From: Alphaproteobacteria bacterium
Lineage (GTDB): Bacteria > Pseudomonadota > Alphaproteobacteria > JAEULC01
NCBI GenBank assembly: GCA_023150455.1
Contig: JAKLKW010000006.1
Location: forward strand, 1-64,000
DNA length: 64,000 nt
Direction: 5' to 3'
Of the stretch, positions 43,550-54,287 are shown in pieces. Within the stretch, counting starts at the first letter, position 1, and every line of letters starts with the position of its first letter. Both the position numbers and the translations under genes were made by a program. The notes beneath the pieces are model-generated. The model was not told the origin of the DNA, did not search any database, and saw nothing but the letters and a program-made list of their open reading frames with translations.

Positions 43550-43550
<1 letters not shown>
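43044..43550 (-). CDS. ureE: Urease accessory nickel chaperone UreE
   Basis: A 168-residue UreE. The N-terminal peptide-binding domain is followed by the metal domain with LARVAWHLGNRHLPTEIHG and HVIEAMARGLGAVCTHIRAPFRPEGGAY. The C-terminus is a histidine tail (GHGHHQHEHDHQHD) of the nickel-storing kind. UreE delivers nickel to UreG. Its ATG shares one base with the ureC stop (TGATG). It is followed by the inverted-repeat element before ureF. Confidence 0.94.
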
Positions 43551-45265
<1,715 letters not shown>

Positions 45266-45268
45266 GGC

Positions 45269-45637
45269 TCAGCGCCTCCCCTTCTTCATGGTCTTCCTGG
45301 TCGCCGCCTTCGGCTTCGCCGCCGCGTCCAGCGCGCCCATCACCTTGCCGTTGAAACCATACACCTTGCGGCTGCCGGCGTAGGGCACCAGCGAAACGGT
45401 GCGCGTCTGGCCCGGCTCGAAGCGGATCGCCGTGCCCGCGGCGATGTCCAGCCGGCAGCCGCGCGCGGTCGCGCGGTCGAAGCGCAGCGCGGTGTTGGTC
45501 TCGGCGAAATGGTAATGCGAGCCGACCTGGATCGGCCGGTCGCCGGTATTCGCCACCTCGATCGTGACGGACTTGCGGCCGGCGTTCAGCTCCAGCTCGC
45601 CGTCCTTGGGAAAGACCTCGCCCGGGATCATCGCCAT
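45269..45637 (-). CDS. ureB: Urease beta subunit
   Basis: A 122-residue Ure[47 protein letters not shown] is the family core, and [23 protein letters not shown] follows. The C-terminus has a basic extension of about 20 residues ([15 protein letters not shown]) beyond the usual end. The start may be ATG 45637 or ATG 45631; the latter gives the common MIPGE start. It lies between ureA and ureC with gaps of three to five bases. Confidence 0.95.
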   Translation of the reverse strand: MAMIPGEVFPKDGELELNAGRKSVTIEVANTGDRPIQVGSHYHFAETNTALRFDRATARGCRLDIAAGTAIRFEPGQTRTVSLVPYAGSRKVYGFNGKVMGALDAAAKPKAATRKTMKKGRR

Positions 45638-45642
45638 GACGG

Positions 45643-45945
45643 TCACCGGACCGGCTGGTGCACGGTGACGAGCTTCGTGCCGTCGGGGAAGGTCGCTTCC
45701 ACCTGCACGTCGTGGATCATCTCGGCCACGCCCTCCATCACCTGGTCGCGGCGGACGACGCCGGCGCCGTCGCGCATCAGCTCGGCGACCGAGCGGCCGT
45801 CGCGCGCGCCCTCCAGCACGTGGTCGGTGATCAGGGCCACCGTCTCGGGATGATTGAGCTTCACCCCGCGTTCCAGCCGGCGCCGCGCCACCATGGCTGC
45901 GACCGCGACCAGCAGCTTGTCCTTCTCGCGCGGCGACAGATTCAT
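45643..45945 (-). CDS. ureA: Urease gamma subunit
   Basis: A 100-residue UreA of full family length. It begins [27 protein letters not shown], with [21 protein letters not shown] in the middle and VTVHQPVR at the end, all typical. With UreB and UreC it forms the (alpha-beta-gamma)3 urease. It follows ureD by 21 bp. Confidence 0.97.
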   Translation of the reverse strand: MNLSPREKDKLLVAVAAMVARRRLERGVKLNHPETVALITDHVLEGARDGRSVAELMRDGAGVVRRDQVMEGVAEMIHDVQVEATFPDGTKLVTVHQPVR

Positions 45946-45966
45946 GCGCGTCCCCCCGTTGCGCCG

Positions 45967-46788
45967 TCATACGTGCCAGATCGTTGGCAGCCGTTCCGGC
46001 AAACCGCAAGCCCCGGCGCGAAAGGCCCGCCAGAACGCGCCAAAGGCGGCGCGCAGCGCCGCGCCATCGGCCGACAGGAATCGTGCCACCAGCACGCCTT
46101 CCACCAGGCTCGCGCCGCTGCGGACGCCGGATGCGTCCCGATCCAGCAAGGCGCGGGCCAGTTCCAGGCTGCGCCCGGCGTCCGGTCCCAGATGGACGAC
46201 GGTGCCCAGGGTCGCGGCGCCGCCGAAGACCGACGGGGCGTCGATCGCCGCGGCGATGTCGCCCTCCAGCGCCAGCGCGTCGGCCCAGAGCAGGCGCCCC
46301 GCCCGGCGCACCTGCCACCGGTCGCGCAACAGCCCGCCCCGCATGCGCTCGCCCGCGGCGATGCGGCCGAACGTCAGCATCTCGCCGACCAGCACGCGCG
46401 CACCGTCCGCCGCCTCGACCGCGACGCTGCGGCGTAGCCGCGCGCCGTCGAACAGGATGGTCCCCTGCGGCAGCAGCTCGAGCAGCGCGCCACGCCCCGC
46501 GTCGAGGCGCATCGTGACCTCAGTATCCGCCCCGGGCGAGCGATACACCTTCTCGGCCGCCTGGCCGACGAGCTGCAACGCGGCGCTCTCGCCCACCGCG
46601 ATGTCGAGCGTCAACCGGTCGCCGCCGACCAGGCCGCCCGACGTTGTGGCCAGCACCGCCTGCATCGGGTCGCCCGCGGCCGGGCGCGGGAACAGCACCC
46701 GCAGCGGGTCGTGCATGTAGAGGTCGCCCAGGCGGTCGGCGCCGTCCCTGCGCGCGACGCGCAGCAGCAGTCTTCCGTCGACCGGCAT
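45967..46788 (-). CDS. ureD: Urease accessory protein UreD
   Basis: About 273 residues of UreD, the scaffold that binds apo-urease for nickel insertion with UreF and UreG. Family marks are [60 protein letters not shown] and [14 protein letters not shown]. The start is uncertain. ATG 46788 ([16 protein letters not shown]) matches the beginning of similarity; the frame is open to 46989 without family resemblance. It is the first gene of the urease operon. Confidence 0.92.
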   Translation of the reverse strand: MPVDGRLLLRVARRDGADRLGDLYMHDPLRVLFPRPAAGDPMQAVLATTSGGLVGGDRLTLDIAVGESAALQLVGQAAEKVYRSPGADTEVTMRLDAGRGALLELLPQGTILFDGARLRRSVAVEAADGARVLVGEMLTFGRIAAGERMRGGLLRDRWQVRRAGRLLWADALALEGDIAAAIDAPSVFGGAATLGTVVHLGPDAGRSLELARALLDRDASGVRSGASLVEGVLVARFLSADGAALRAAFGAFWRAFRAGACGLPERLPTIWHV

Positions 46789-47275
46789 CGCGCGGGCGGG
46801 CACGGCGGCGCTGGCAGTCGGGTCGGATGCGCTGGATGCCAAGCGGCGGGCCCCTTTCGTCGATTCGGCGATCGCCGAACCGTCTCCCCCGCCGTCCCAC
46901 AGCGTCAAGCCGCTTCCCGGGGATAAGGATGCGCCCCGAAGGGCACGGCAGCGGCCGGAGACGGTCCAAGCAAGCGCAGGGCCAGCCACCGAAGGCCGGA
47001 TGGCCTGCGTCGCGGCGTCGCCTGACTAAATGTTGGGCAAGTCCGCTGCCGTCTTATGCGCGCAAGCATAAGGTTTGGCCACAGGGGCAAGCGTGGGACC
47101 GTGCCGTCGCTCCCGATCTCGAGATGCACGCGGAGAACGCGGAGACGCGGATGAAATTGGCGCCCCGGCGGTCGGTTTCGGTCCGCCTTTGCGGATGGGA
47201 GGGCGATTCGCTCCGCGTTCTCGGCGTCTCCGCGTGGACCGACGGCGATAACGGAACCGGCAGAGGCCGCCTGAC
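46789..47275. other. Gene-free gap between ureD and the FadB-like gene
   Basis: This 487-bp stretch holds no gene that I can support. It contains a 7-bp inverted repeat (CTTATGC at 47053-47059, GCATAAG at 47066-47072) upstream of ureD, which may be a regulatory site for the urease operon, and the tandem-unit inverted repeat at 47127-47236. I looked for a sigma-54-type GG-N10-GC promoter in front of ureD and did not find a convincing one. Confidence 0.6.
47127..47236. repeat. Intergenic inverted repeat with tandem 9-bp units (ACGCGGAG type)
   Basis: The left arm (47127-47151) consists of CACGCGGAG, AACGCGGAG and ACGCGGA. The right arm (47211-47236), read on the reverse strand, is CACGCGGAG, ACGCCGAG, AACGCGGAG. 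The loop is about 60 bp. The architecture is the same as the elements at 21180 and 42900, although the unit sequence differs. It lies 40 bp downstream of the FadB-like stop codon on the coding strand. Confidence 0.78.
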
Positions 47276-49402
47276 CTACACCTCCGCGAACTTCCCCCCG
47301 CTCTTGGCGAGGCGCGCGAGCAGCGGCGCCGGCTCCAGCCAGTCGCGGTCGCGCTCGTAGAGCCGGCACATGGCGTCGTAGACCTTGGCGAGCCCGATCT
47401 GGTCGGCCCAGAACATCGGACCGCCGCGCCAGCGCGGGAAGCCGTAGCCGTAGAGCCAGACCACGTCGATGTCGGACGCGCGCTGCGCGATGCCCTCCTC
47501 CAGGATCTTGGCGCCCTCGTTCACCAGCGGGTACAGGCAGCGCTCGATGATCTCCTGGTCGGTGACGGGCCGGCGCTGGATGCCTTTCTCCTGCGACACC
47601 GCGACGATCAGCTTCTCGATCTCGGGATCGGGGACCGGCGCGCGCGCGCCCTTCTCGTAGCGGTACCAGCCCTGTCCGGTCTTCTGTCCGTAGCGCCCCA
47701 TCTCGGCGATGCGGTCGGCGATCGGCGAATAGCGCCGCGGATCGGGCGGCAGGCCTTGAGCCTTGCGCTGCGCCGCGCGCTGCTGGCGGATGCGGTAGCC
47801 GACGTCGATGCCGGCCAGGTCGCGCGTGGCGAACGGCCCCATCGGGAAGCCGAAGTCCTGGATCGCCTTGTCGACCTGCTGCGGCAGCGCGCCTTCCTCG
47901 ATCAGGAAATCGGCCTGCCGGCCATAGGCGTAGTACATGCGGTTGCCGACGAAGCTGTCGCACACGCCGACCAGCACGCCGACCTTGCCCAGCTTCTTCG
48001 CCAGCGCCATGGACGTGGCGATCGTCTCGCGCGAAGTCGCCTTGCCGCGCACCGTCTCGACCAGCCGCATGATGTTCGCCGGGCTGAAGAAATGCGTGCC
48101 GATCACGCGGTCGGGCCGGCGCGTCGCGGCGGCGATCTCGTTGACGTCCAGGCTCGACGTGTTGGTCGCCAGGATCGCGGCGGGCCTGCACGCGGCATCC
48201 AGCTTCCGGAACACCTCCTTCTTCAGCGCCATGTCCTCGAAGATCGCCTCGATCACGAAGTCCGCGTCGGCGATATCCGCCATCGCCGTCGTCCCGGCGA
48301 CCAGCGCCATGCGCTTGTCCATCTCGTCCTGCGAAAGGCGCTTGCGCTCGACCATGCCGGCATAGGTCTGGCGGATGCGCGCAAGTCCCTTGTCCAGCAG
48401 CTCGGGCGAGGATTCGAGCACGCGCACCGGGATGTCGGCATTGGCGAAGCAGATGGCGATGCCGGCACCCATCGTGCCGCAGCCCATCACCGCGGCGCGG
48501 CCGACCGGCGCCGCCGGGATGTCCTCCGGCAGGTCCTTGACGCGCGCCGCCTCGCGCTCGGCGAAGAAGGCATGGCGCAGCGCCTTGGCCTGGTCCGAGC
48601 CCACGAGCCGTTGGAACGTCGCCCGCTCGAAGGCGAGCGCCTCGTCGAACGTCTTGGTCAGCGCCGCCTCGACGCAGTCGACCACGGCGCCGGGCGACTC
48701 CTGGCCGCGCGCGCTGCGCTTGATCTGCTGGCGGAACTCGGCGACCAGGTTCGGGTTGGCGCGCGCCTCGGCGAGCTTGTCCTCGCGCTCGCGCGTGCGG
48801 CGCGGGCCTTTGCCCTCGGCGACCAGTCTCTCGGCGAACCTGACCGCGCCGTCGACCACGTCGCCCTCGACCAGCGCGTCGACGATGCCGAGCGCCAGCG
48901 CGCGCTTGGACGCGATCAGCTCGCCCGACGTCATCATCTCCAGCGCCGGCTTCACGCCGATCGTGCGCGGCAGGCGCTGCGTGCCGCCGGCGCCCGGCAC
49001 GATGCCGAGCGTCACCTCGGGCAGCCCGACCCGTGTGTTCTCCGTCGCCGCCACGCGGTAATGCGCGCCGAGCGCCAGCTCCAGCGCGCCGCCGGCGGCG
49101 GTGCCGTGGATGGCGGCGACCACCGGCTTGGTCCCGCGCTCGATGCGGTCGATCACCTGCGGCAGGATCGGCGCGTCGGCCGGCGGCGGCTTGCCGAACT
49201 CGCGGATGTCGGCGCCGCCCGACAGCATGCGACCCTTGCCGGCGATCACGATCGCCGCGGTGTTCGGATCGTCGAGCGCCGCCGCGACCTCGCGGTCGAG
49301 CGCGCGGCGGACGGCCGCGCCCAGGCTGTTCACCGGCGGATTGTCGATCATCACCAGCGCGATGCGTCCGCGCCCAGTGCGCGTGACCGGTTCGGCGCCC
49401 AT
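47276..49402 (-). CDS. Fused enoyl-CoA hydratase/3-hydroxyacyl-CoA dehydrogenase (FadB/FadJ-like)
   Basis: A 708-residue beta-oxidation enzyme. The N-terminal enoyl-CoA hydratase/isomerase domain (about 1-190) has GKGRMLSGGADIREFG and GTAAGGALELALGAHYRVA, and the two catalytic glutamates appear in LPEVTLG and nearby. The dehydrogenase domain (about 295-580) has the NAD motif AAVMGCGTMGAGIA and GTHFFSPANIMRLVE. A second C-terminal dehydrogenase repeat follows to the end. It would catalyse two steps of fatty acyl-CoA oxidation. No thiolase gene is adjacent, so it may act on special acyl-CoAs. Confidence 0.93.
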   Translation of the reverse strand: MGAEPVTRTGRGRIALVMIDNPPVNSLGAAVRRALDREVAAALDDPNTAAIVIAGKGRMLSGGADIREFGKPPPADAPILPQVIDRIERGTKPVVAAIHGTAAGGALELALGAHYRVAATENTRVGLPEVTLGIVPGAGGTQRLPRTIGVKPALEMMTSGELIASKRALALGIVDALVEGDVVDGAVRFAERLVAEGKGPRRTREREDKLAEARANPNLVAEFRQQIKRSARGQESPGAVVDCVEAALTKTFDEALAFERATFQRLVGSDQAKALRHAFFAEREAARVKDLPEDIPAAPVGRAAVMGCGTMGAGIAICFANADIPVRVLESSPELLDKGLARIRQTYAGMVERKRLSQDEMDKRMALVAGTTAMADIADADFVIEAIFEDMALKKEVFRKLDAACRPAAILATNTSSLDVNEIAAATRRPDRVIGTHFFSPANIMRLVETVRGKATSRETIATSMALAKKLGKVGVLVGVCDSFVGNRMYYAYGRQADFLIEEGALPQQVDKAIQDFGFPMGPFATRDLAGIDVGYRIRQQRAAQRKAQGLPPDPRRYSPIADRIAEMGRYGQKTGQGWYRYEKGARAPVPDPEIEKLIVAVSQEKGIQRRPVTDQEIIERCLYPLVNEGAKILEEGIAQRASDIDVVWLYGYGFPRWRGGPMFWADQIGLAKVYDAMCRLYERDRDWLEPAPLLARLAKSGGKFAEV

Positions 49403-49575
49403 CTCGTTTCCCCCAAGCAGGACTTCAGCGGGCGCGGACTATAGCAACGGCCCATCGGCGCCGCGACCCGTTTGGCGCCGGCCGTGCGCGCGAACGCGAC
49501 CTTTCGCCGCAAGGTCCCGGGGATTGGCCGACCGGCCGTTTACGCGCGCCCGGCGGCAATGGCAGAGTGCGCCGC

Positions 49576-50829
49576 ATGTCTTCCGGCAACTCGAACAACG
49601 ACATTGCCGTGATCGGCGCGGGCATTGTCGGGCTGGCGACCGCGCTGACCCTGCAGCAGGACGGACATCGCGTCACCCTGATCGACCAGCGCGATCCGGG
49701 CATGGGCACGTCCTTCGGCAATGCCGGCGCGATCGTGACCGGCGCGGTCGCGCCGGTCGCGTCGCCCGGTCTGTGGCGCAAGCTGCCGAAGATGCTGACC
49801 AATCCCGACTCCTACCTGAGCGTGCGCTGGTCCTACCTGCCGCGGCTGATGCCGTGGCTGTGGCAGTTCTTCCGCGCCGGCACGCCGGAGAATGTCGAGC
49901 GCATCGCGCGCGAGCTGGCGCCGCTGGTGTTCCCGGCCTACGAGGCGCACCAGGCGCTGATGCGCCGCCACGGCATCGAAGGCATCGTGCGCCAGGTCGG
50001 CTGGCTCAAGATTTACGACCAGGCCGGATTCGACGCGACTTCCGACGACCGCGCGCTGCTGCGCCGCCACGGCGTGCGCTTCGACGAGCTCGATGCCGAC
50101 GAGCTGCGCCAGCTCGAGCCCGGGCTCAACCGGCGCTACACCCACGCGATCTTCCAGCCCGGCTCGGCCTTCGCCAGCACGCCGCTCAAGCTGTCGCAAG
50201 CCTATGCCGAGGCGATCCGGCGCGGCGGCGGCAGTTTCAAGAAGCAGACGGTGCAGGGCATCGAGATCGGTGCCGACGGAAGGCCGGTGGTCGTTACCGA
50301 GGCCGGCCGCGCGGCCTGCGACCGCGTCGTCGTCGCCGCCGGCGCCTGGTCGAAGAACCTCGCGGCGATGCTCGGCGCACGCGTGCCGCTCGACACCGAG
50401 CGCGGCTATCACCTCTATCTCGAGCGCAAGTCGGGACCGGGCGTGGGACGGCCGACGCTGGTCGGCGACCACGGCTTCGTGCTGGCCCCGATGGCGGACG
50501 GCGTGCGACTGACCTTCGGCGTCGAGCTGGCCGGCGTCGATGCGCCGCCCGATTTCCGCCGCATCCGCCGCATGGTGCCGCGCGCGCAGGACGTGCTGCC
50601 GGGCCTTAGCGGCGAGCCGCAGCGCGAATGGCTCGGCTACCGCCCGTCGCTGCCCGACTCCAAGCCGGTGATCGGCCCGTCGCCCCGGAGCGAGCGCGTG
50701 ACCTTCGCCTTCGGCCACGGGCATCTCGGACTCACGCTCTCGGCCGTCACCGGGCGCTGCGTCGCCGACCTCGTCGCCAAGCGCAAGCCGGCGATCCCGC
50801 TCGAGCCCTTCGCGGCGACGCGGTTCTAG
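49576..50829 (+). CDS. FAD-dependent D-amino acid dehydrogenase-like oxidoreductase (DadA type)
   Basis: A 417-residue DAO-family flavoprotein. The FAD motif is IAVIGAGIVGLATALTLQQDGHRVTLID at about residues 10-37, followed by GTSFGNAGAI, the DadA-like stretch. The C-terminal region has WLGYRPSLPDSKPVIGPSP and FGHGHLGLTLSAVTGR. It would oxidise a D-amino acid to the 2-oxo acid, passing electrons to the respiratory chain. ATG 49576 is preferred to the in-frame GTG at 49567. It is divergent from the FadB-like gene, with 173 bp between the starts. Confidence 0.9.
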   Translation: MSSGNSNNDIAVIGAGIVGLATALTLQQDGHRVTLIDQRDPGMGTSFGNAGAIVTGAVAPVASPGLWRKLPKMLTNPDSYLSVRWSYLPRLMPWLWQFFRAGTPENVERIARELAPLVFPAYEAHQALMRRHGIEGIVRQVGWLKIYDQAGFDATSDDRALLRRHGVRFDELDADELRQLEPGLNRRYTHAIFQPGSAFASTPLKLSQAYAEAIRRGGGSFKKQTVQGIEIGADGRPVVVTEAGRAACDRVVVAAGAWSKNLAAMLGARVPLDTERGYHLYLERKSGPGVGRPTLVGDHGFVLAPMADGVRLTFGVELAGVDAPPDFRRIRRMVPRAQDVLPGLSGEPQREWLGYRPSLPDSKPVIGPSPRSERVTFAFGHGHLGLTLSAVTGRCVADLVAKRKPAIPLEPFAATRF

Positions 50830-50890
50830 GCGGCCTGTCGCTGCGCCGCCGTCGGCGCTATGCTCCGCGCATTGGCCGGAAGGAGCGACG

Positions 50891-51268
50891 ATGCGCGTCC
50901 CGACCGTTGCGGCTCTTGCCGCCTGCCTGGCGATCACTGCGCCGCTTGCCGGCGCGCTCGCGCAATCGCGACCCTATACCGGCTACGCGCCGCCGCCGGC
51001 GATCGGGCCCGGCGCCAGCACGGAGCAGCCGCCGGTCGTCGATGCGCTCGGCACCGGCGGCCGCGCCGCCGATCGCTGCGGCGAGGCGCCGGAAAGCGCC
51101 ATGGCCGCCGTCGTCATCCCGCTCGAGCTGGCGCTATGCGCCCTGTCGGCGCCCTGGCGCTCGGAAACGGCGCCCGTTCCGCCGCCGCCTGCCGCGGGCC
51201 CGGACCTGTCCGCGCTGTCGCCCATAGGCCCGCTGGCGAGCGACGAACCGGACCCGGCGATGCGGTAG
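50891..51268 (+). CDS. Hypothetical exported protein
   Basis: A 125-residue protein with a clear Sec signal peptide (VAALAACLAITAPLAGALA, cleavage near AQS at about residue 25). The mature part is Pro/Ala-rich with two cysteines (in DRCGEA and LALCAL) that could form a disulfide. I do not recognise a family. An AAGGAG ribosome site sits right before the ATG, which supports expression. It is convergent with the LysE-family gene. Confidence 0.65.
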   Translation: MRVPTVAALAACLAITAPLAGALAQSRPYTGYAPPPAIGPGASTEQPPVVDALGTGGRAADRCGEAPESAMAAVVIPLELALCALSAPWRSETAPVPPPPAAGPDLSALSPIGPLASDEPDPAMR

Positions 51269-51295
51269 GGTCGTTGCCGAAGCAACGCGCGCAGC

Positions 51296-51907
51296 CTAGC
51301 GATCGGCCAGCGCCAGCTTGACGCCGAGCGCCGCGAAGGCGGCGGCGAAGGTGCGGCGCATCCACGCCAGCACGCGCGGGCGCGAGATCACGTGGCTGCG
51401 GATCGCGGCGGCGAACAGCCCGTAGCCGACGAAGACGACGAAGGTCAGAGCCATGAACACGGCGCTGAGCTCCAGCATGCGCGGCAGCGCCTGCGGCTCG
51501 TCGACGCTGACGAACTGCGGCAGGAAGGCGAAGAAGAAGATCGACAGCTTCGGATTGAGCACGTTCACCAGGATGGCCGAGACGATCACCTGGATCGACG
51601 AGCGCGGGCGCGTGTCCGCGTTCACGCTCAGCGCGCCATGCTGCTTGAGCGCGCTCCAGGCCATGTAGAGCAGGTAGGCCACGCCCAGGTACTTGAGCGT
51701 CTGGAACGCGACCGCGCTGGTATGCAGCAGCGCGGCCAGGCCCAGGATCGCCGCCGCCATGTGCGGCACGATGCCGAGCGTGCAGCCGAACGCGGCGACG
51801 ACGCTGGCGCGCGCCCCGTGCGCAAGCCCCGCCGCCAGGGTGAAGAGGACGCCCGTGCCGGGCGAGACGACGACGATCAGCGACGTGATCAGGAAATCGA
51901 TGCTCAT
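51296..51907 (-). CDS. LysE family translocator
   Basis: A 203-residue membrane protein with about six helices. The N-terminal FLITSLIVVVSPGTGVLFTLAAGLAHGARA carries the LysE/RhtB pattern (SPGP-like) and LVNVLNPKLSIFFFAFLPQF is the second conserved block. It probably exports an amino acid. The next gene upstream on the same strand is the beta-decarboxylating dehydrogenase, 21 bp away, so the two may be co-transcribed. Confidence 0.9.
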   Translation of the reverse strand: MSIDFLITSLIVVVSPGTGVLFTLAAGLAHGARASVVAAFGCTLGIVPHMAAAILGLAALLHTSAVAFQTLKYLGVAYLLYMAWSALKQHGALSVNADTRPRSSIQVIVSAILVNVLNPKLSIFFFAFLPQFVSVDEPQALPRMLELSAVFMALTFVVFVGYGLFAAAIRSHVISRPRVLAWMRRTFAAAFAALGVKLALADR

Positions 51908-51928
51908 GTTCGCTCCGTCCGCAGCCGG

Positions 51929-53050
51929 TCAGCGCCGATCCGGGTCGGCGGTCCTGATGCGCGCAATCACCGCGCGCGTGATGGCTTCCGTGCCGTCCCC
52001 ACCGCCGATCTCGCACGGGCTGAGGCCGTCGGCGCAAAACGCGTCGTCGACCGCCCTCTCCAGCACGCGGCCGGCGGTCGTCGCCGCCTCGACGCCGTGG
52101 CGGTCGCCCAGCCAGTCCAGCATCAGCGCGGCCGACAGGAACATCGCGGTCGGATTGGCGAGGCCCTTGCCGGCGATGTCCGGCGCCGTGCCGTGGCTCG
52201 GCTGGAACAGCGCGTGGTCGTCGCCGACGTCGCCCGAGGGCGCCATGCCCATGCCGCCGATCAGCCCGGCGCCCAGGTCCGAGATGATGTCGCCGAACTG
52301 GTTCTCGGTCACCACCACGTCGTAGTCCCAGGGGCGCAGCACGGCGTCCAGGCAGAAAGCGTCGATGTAGCGATGGTTCGCCGTGACGCCGGGGAAATTG
52401 CGCGCGCGCTCGTCGAAGACCTTGCGGAAGAAGGCGAAGGCGCGGAACACGTTCGCCTTGTCGACGCAGGTGACCATGCCCCTGCCCGGCTTGTGCCTGC
52501 GTCGCTCCGCCAGGCGGAAGGCGAAGTCGAACAGCCGCTCCGAGGCGGCGCGCGTGATCACCAGCGTCTCGCGCGCCTCGCGGTCGTCGATCACTTGGCC
52601 CTCGTTGCGGCGCGCGAACAGGCCCTCGGTCGACTCGCGCAGCATCACCATGTCGATCGCCGCCGCGCGCGGGTCGGCCAGGATCGGCGGGATGCCGGGA
52701 ATGGCGCGGATCGGCCTGACGCCGGCATAGAGGCCGAGGCGCTCGCGCAGGTCGAGCTGCGGCGCGATCTCGCGCCCGTCGGGATAGCGGATGTCGGGCC
52801 AGCCCATCGCGCCGAACAGGATGGCGTCGGCCTTCTCGGCGATCCGGAACGACGATTCCGGCAGCGCCTCGCCCGTGTCGCGATAATGGATCGCGCCGCC
52901 CGGCGCGAGCTCGTAGCCCAGCCTGAAGCCGCCGACGCGCTCGCCCAGCGCCGCCAGCACCGCCTTGCAGGCATCCATCACCTCGACGCCGATCCCGTCG
53001 CCCGGCATCTCGGCGATGCGGAATTCCCTGGCGTTGGCGGAGACGGTCAT
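51929..53050 (-). CDS. Isocitrate/isopropylmalate/tartrate dehydrogenase family protein
   Basis: A 373-residue beta-decarboxylating dehydrogenase. It begins REFRIAEMPGDGIGVEVMDAC; the substrate-binding loop is VMLRESTEGLFARRNEG, and the metal and NAD regions are VVTENQFGDIISDLGAGLIGG and PSHGTAPDIAGKGLANPTA. The loop is not the one of LeuB (isopropylmalate) or Icd, so another 2-hydroxy acid such as tartrate or a malate derivative is more likely. ATG 53050 fits the family start; 19 more upstream codons are open but unlike the family. Confidence 0.85.
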   Translation of the reverse strand: MTVSANAREFRIAEMPGDGIGVEVMDACKAVLAALGERVGGFRLGYELAPGGAIHYRDTGEALPESSFRIAEKADAILFGAMGWPDIRYPDGREIAPQLDLRERLGLYAGVRPIRAIPGIPPILADPRAAAIDMVMLRESTEGLFARRNEGQVIDDREARETLVITRAASERLFDFAFRLAERRRHKPGRGMVTCVDKANVFRAFAFFRKVFDERARNFPGVTANHRYIDAFCLDAVLRPWDYDVVVTENQFGDIISDLGAGLIGGMGMAPSGDVGDDHALFQPSHGTAPDIAGKGLANPTAMFLSAALMLDWLGDRHGVEAATTAGRVLERAVDDAFCADGLSPCEIGGGDGTEAITRAVIARIRTADPDRR

Positions 53051-53104
53051 GCGTGGTTCCAATGCTGTCCGAAGGAGAACGGAAGGATGTAGCATCGCGC
53101 ATCT

Positions 53105-53213
53105 CATCCTTCGAGGCGGCCGCGAAGCGCAGCCTCCTCGAGACGACGCGTTGAGTTTGAGCCTAGCCTACCGCGTCATCCTGCGGAGCGAGCGAAGCGC
53201 GTCTCGAAGGATG
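53105..53213. repeat. Intergenic inverted repeat (CATCCTTCGAG type)
   Basis: CATCCTTCGAG at 53105-53115 is exactly inverted at 53203-53213, and further imperfect pairing runs inward through GC-rich sequence (the left arm has GCGGCCGCGAAGCGC; the right arm, inverted, has ACGCGCTTCGCTCGC). The element fills most of the 184-bp divergent gap between two metabolic genes. The termini resemble the widespread CATCCTTCGAGACGC repeats of alphaproteobacterial genomes. Confidence 0.75.
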
Positions 53214-53234
53214 AAGGGCTCGATCCCCCGCCCC

Positions 53235-54164
53235 TCAATCATACGGGATCGGCGTCGCGTGCCAGCCCTCGTCGTGCTTCTCCCAGTAGCGCTGGCGCAG
53301 GCGCATCGAGATCGGGCCCGGCCGGTCGTTGCCGAGGATGCGGCCGTCCAGCCGCGCGACCGGCATCACGCCGCCGGCGGTGGTGGCGGTGAAGATCTCG
53401 TCGGCGGCGCGCAGCTCCTCGACATGCAGCGGGCGGACGCGCGCCGGCACGCCCAGCTCCTGGCACAGCTCGAGCACCGACTTGCGCGTGATGCCTTCCA
53501 GCGCGCCGCGGTCGGGGCTGATCACCGTGCCGTCGATCACCGCGAACACGTTGAAGCCCGGACCCTCGGTCACGTGGTCGTGACCATCGAGCAGGATCGC
53601 CGTGTCGGCGCCGGCGTCGGAAGCCTCGAACAGGGCGCGCGTCAGGTCGCCCCAGTGGAAGTTCTTGATCGTCGGGTCGACGCTTTCCGGCGCGATGCGC
53701 GGCGTGCGCGCGACGATCGCATGCGCGCCGCGCGCCTGCACGTCCTCGGGGATCACCCAGACGAAGGGCACCGCGTAGGCGTAGAAGCGGTTGACGCAGT
53801 GCCTGGGATGGCGCGGCATGCCCGGCGCGGGCGAGCCGCGCGTGCAGATCATCGACACGTAGGCGTCGCGCAAGCCGGTCCGGCGCACGAGCGCCGTCAG
53901 CGCCTCGCGCAGGGCAGCCCGGTCCATCGGCAGCTCGAGGCGCAGGCCGCCGACCGAGGCAAGGAAACGGTCGAGATGGTCCTCGAGGCGGAAGAACGCG
54001 CCCTTCCACACATGCACCACGTCGTAGGTCACGTCCGAGCGCGTGAAGCCCCAGTCCGTCAGCGGCAGCCGGGCCTCGGCGACCGGCACGACCGCGTCCT
54101 CGACGATCGCCGCGCCCTTCGACCAGTCGGTTGCGGCCGGCGTTTCCTTGATCTGCGCCACCAT
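53235..54164 (-). CDS. Class IV aminotransferase (branched-chain/D-amino acid type)
   Basis: A 309-residue fold-type IV PLP enzyme. K167 in TIKNFHWGDL is the PLP lysine and E200 in VTEGPGFNVF contacts the cofactor nitrogen; GITRKSVLELC and the TATTAGGVMPV end block are typical. Members include branched-chain, D-alanine and (R)-amine aminotransferases. The substrate loop is not clearly IlvE-like, so specificity is open. It is divergent from the class V aminotransferase gene, with 123 bp between the starts. Confidence 0.87.
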   Translation of the reverse strand: MVAQIKETPAATDWSKGAAIVEDAVVPVAEARLPLTDWGFTRSDVTYDVVHVWKGAFFRLEDHLDRFLASVGGLRLELPMDRAALREALTALVRRTGLRDAYVSMICTRGSPAPGMPRHPRHCVNRFYAYAVPFVWVIPEDVQARGAHAIVARTPRIAPESVDPTIKNFHWGDLTRALFEASDAGADTAILLDGHDHVTEGPGFNVFAVIDGTVISPDRGALEGITRKSVLELCQELGVPARVRPLHVEELRAADEIFTATTAGGVMPVARLDGRILGNDRPGPISMRLRQRYWEKHDEGWHATPIPYD

Positions 54165-54287
54165 GAGCCGTCTCCCCCCAGGTTCGCTTTAGGGTAGCAT
54201 CGCTTCCGCTGCCGGCGGCACTGGCGATGCCACGCCAGTGCAGGCATAATGCATATCAACACGACAAATCGCCACCGTGGAGGACGC

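Noticed and set aside
46990..47110. Sigma-54 (NtrC-type) promoter for the urease operon
   Set aside because: GG and GC elements near 47070 have the wrong spacing (11 instead of 10).
51929..53050. LeuB (3-isopropylmalate dehydrogenase)
   Set aside because: The substrate loop differs and no leuC, leuD or leuA lies nearby.
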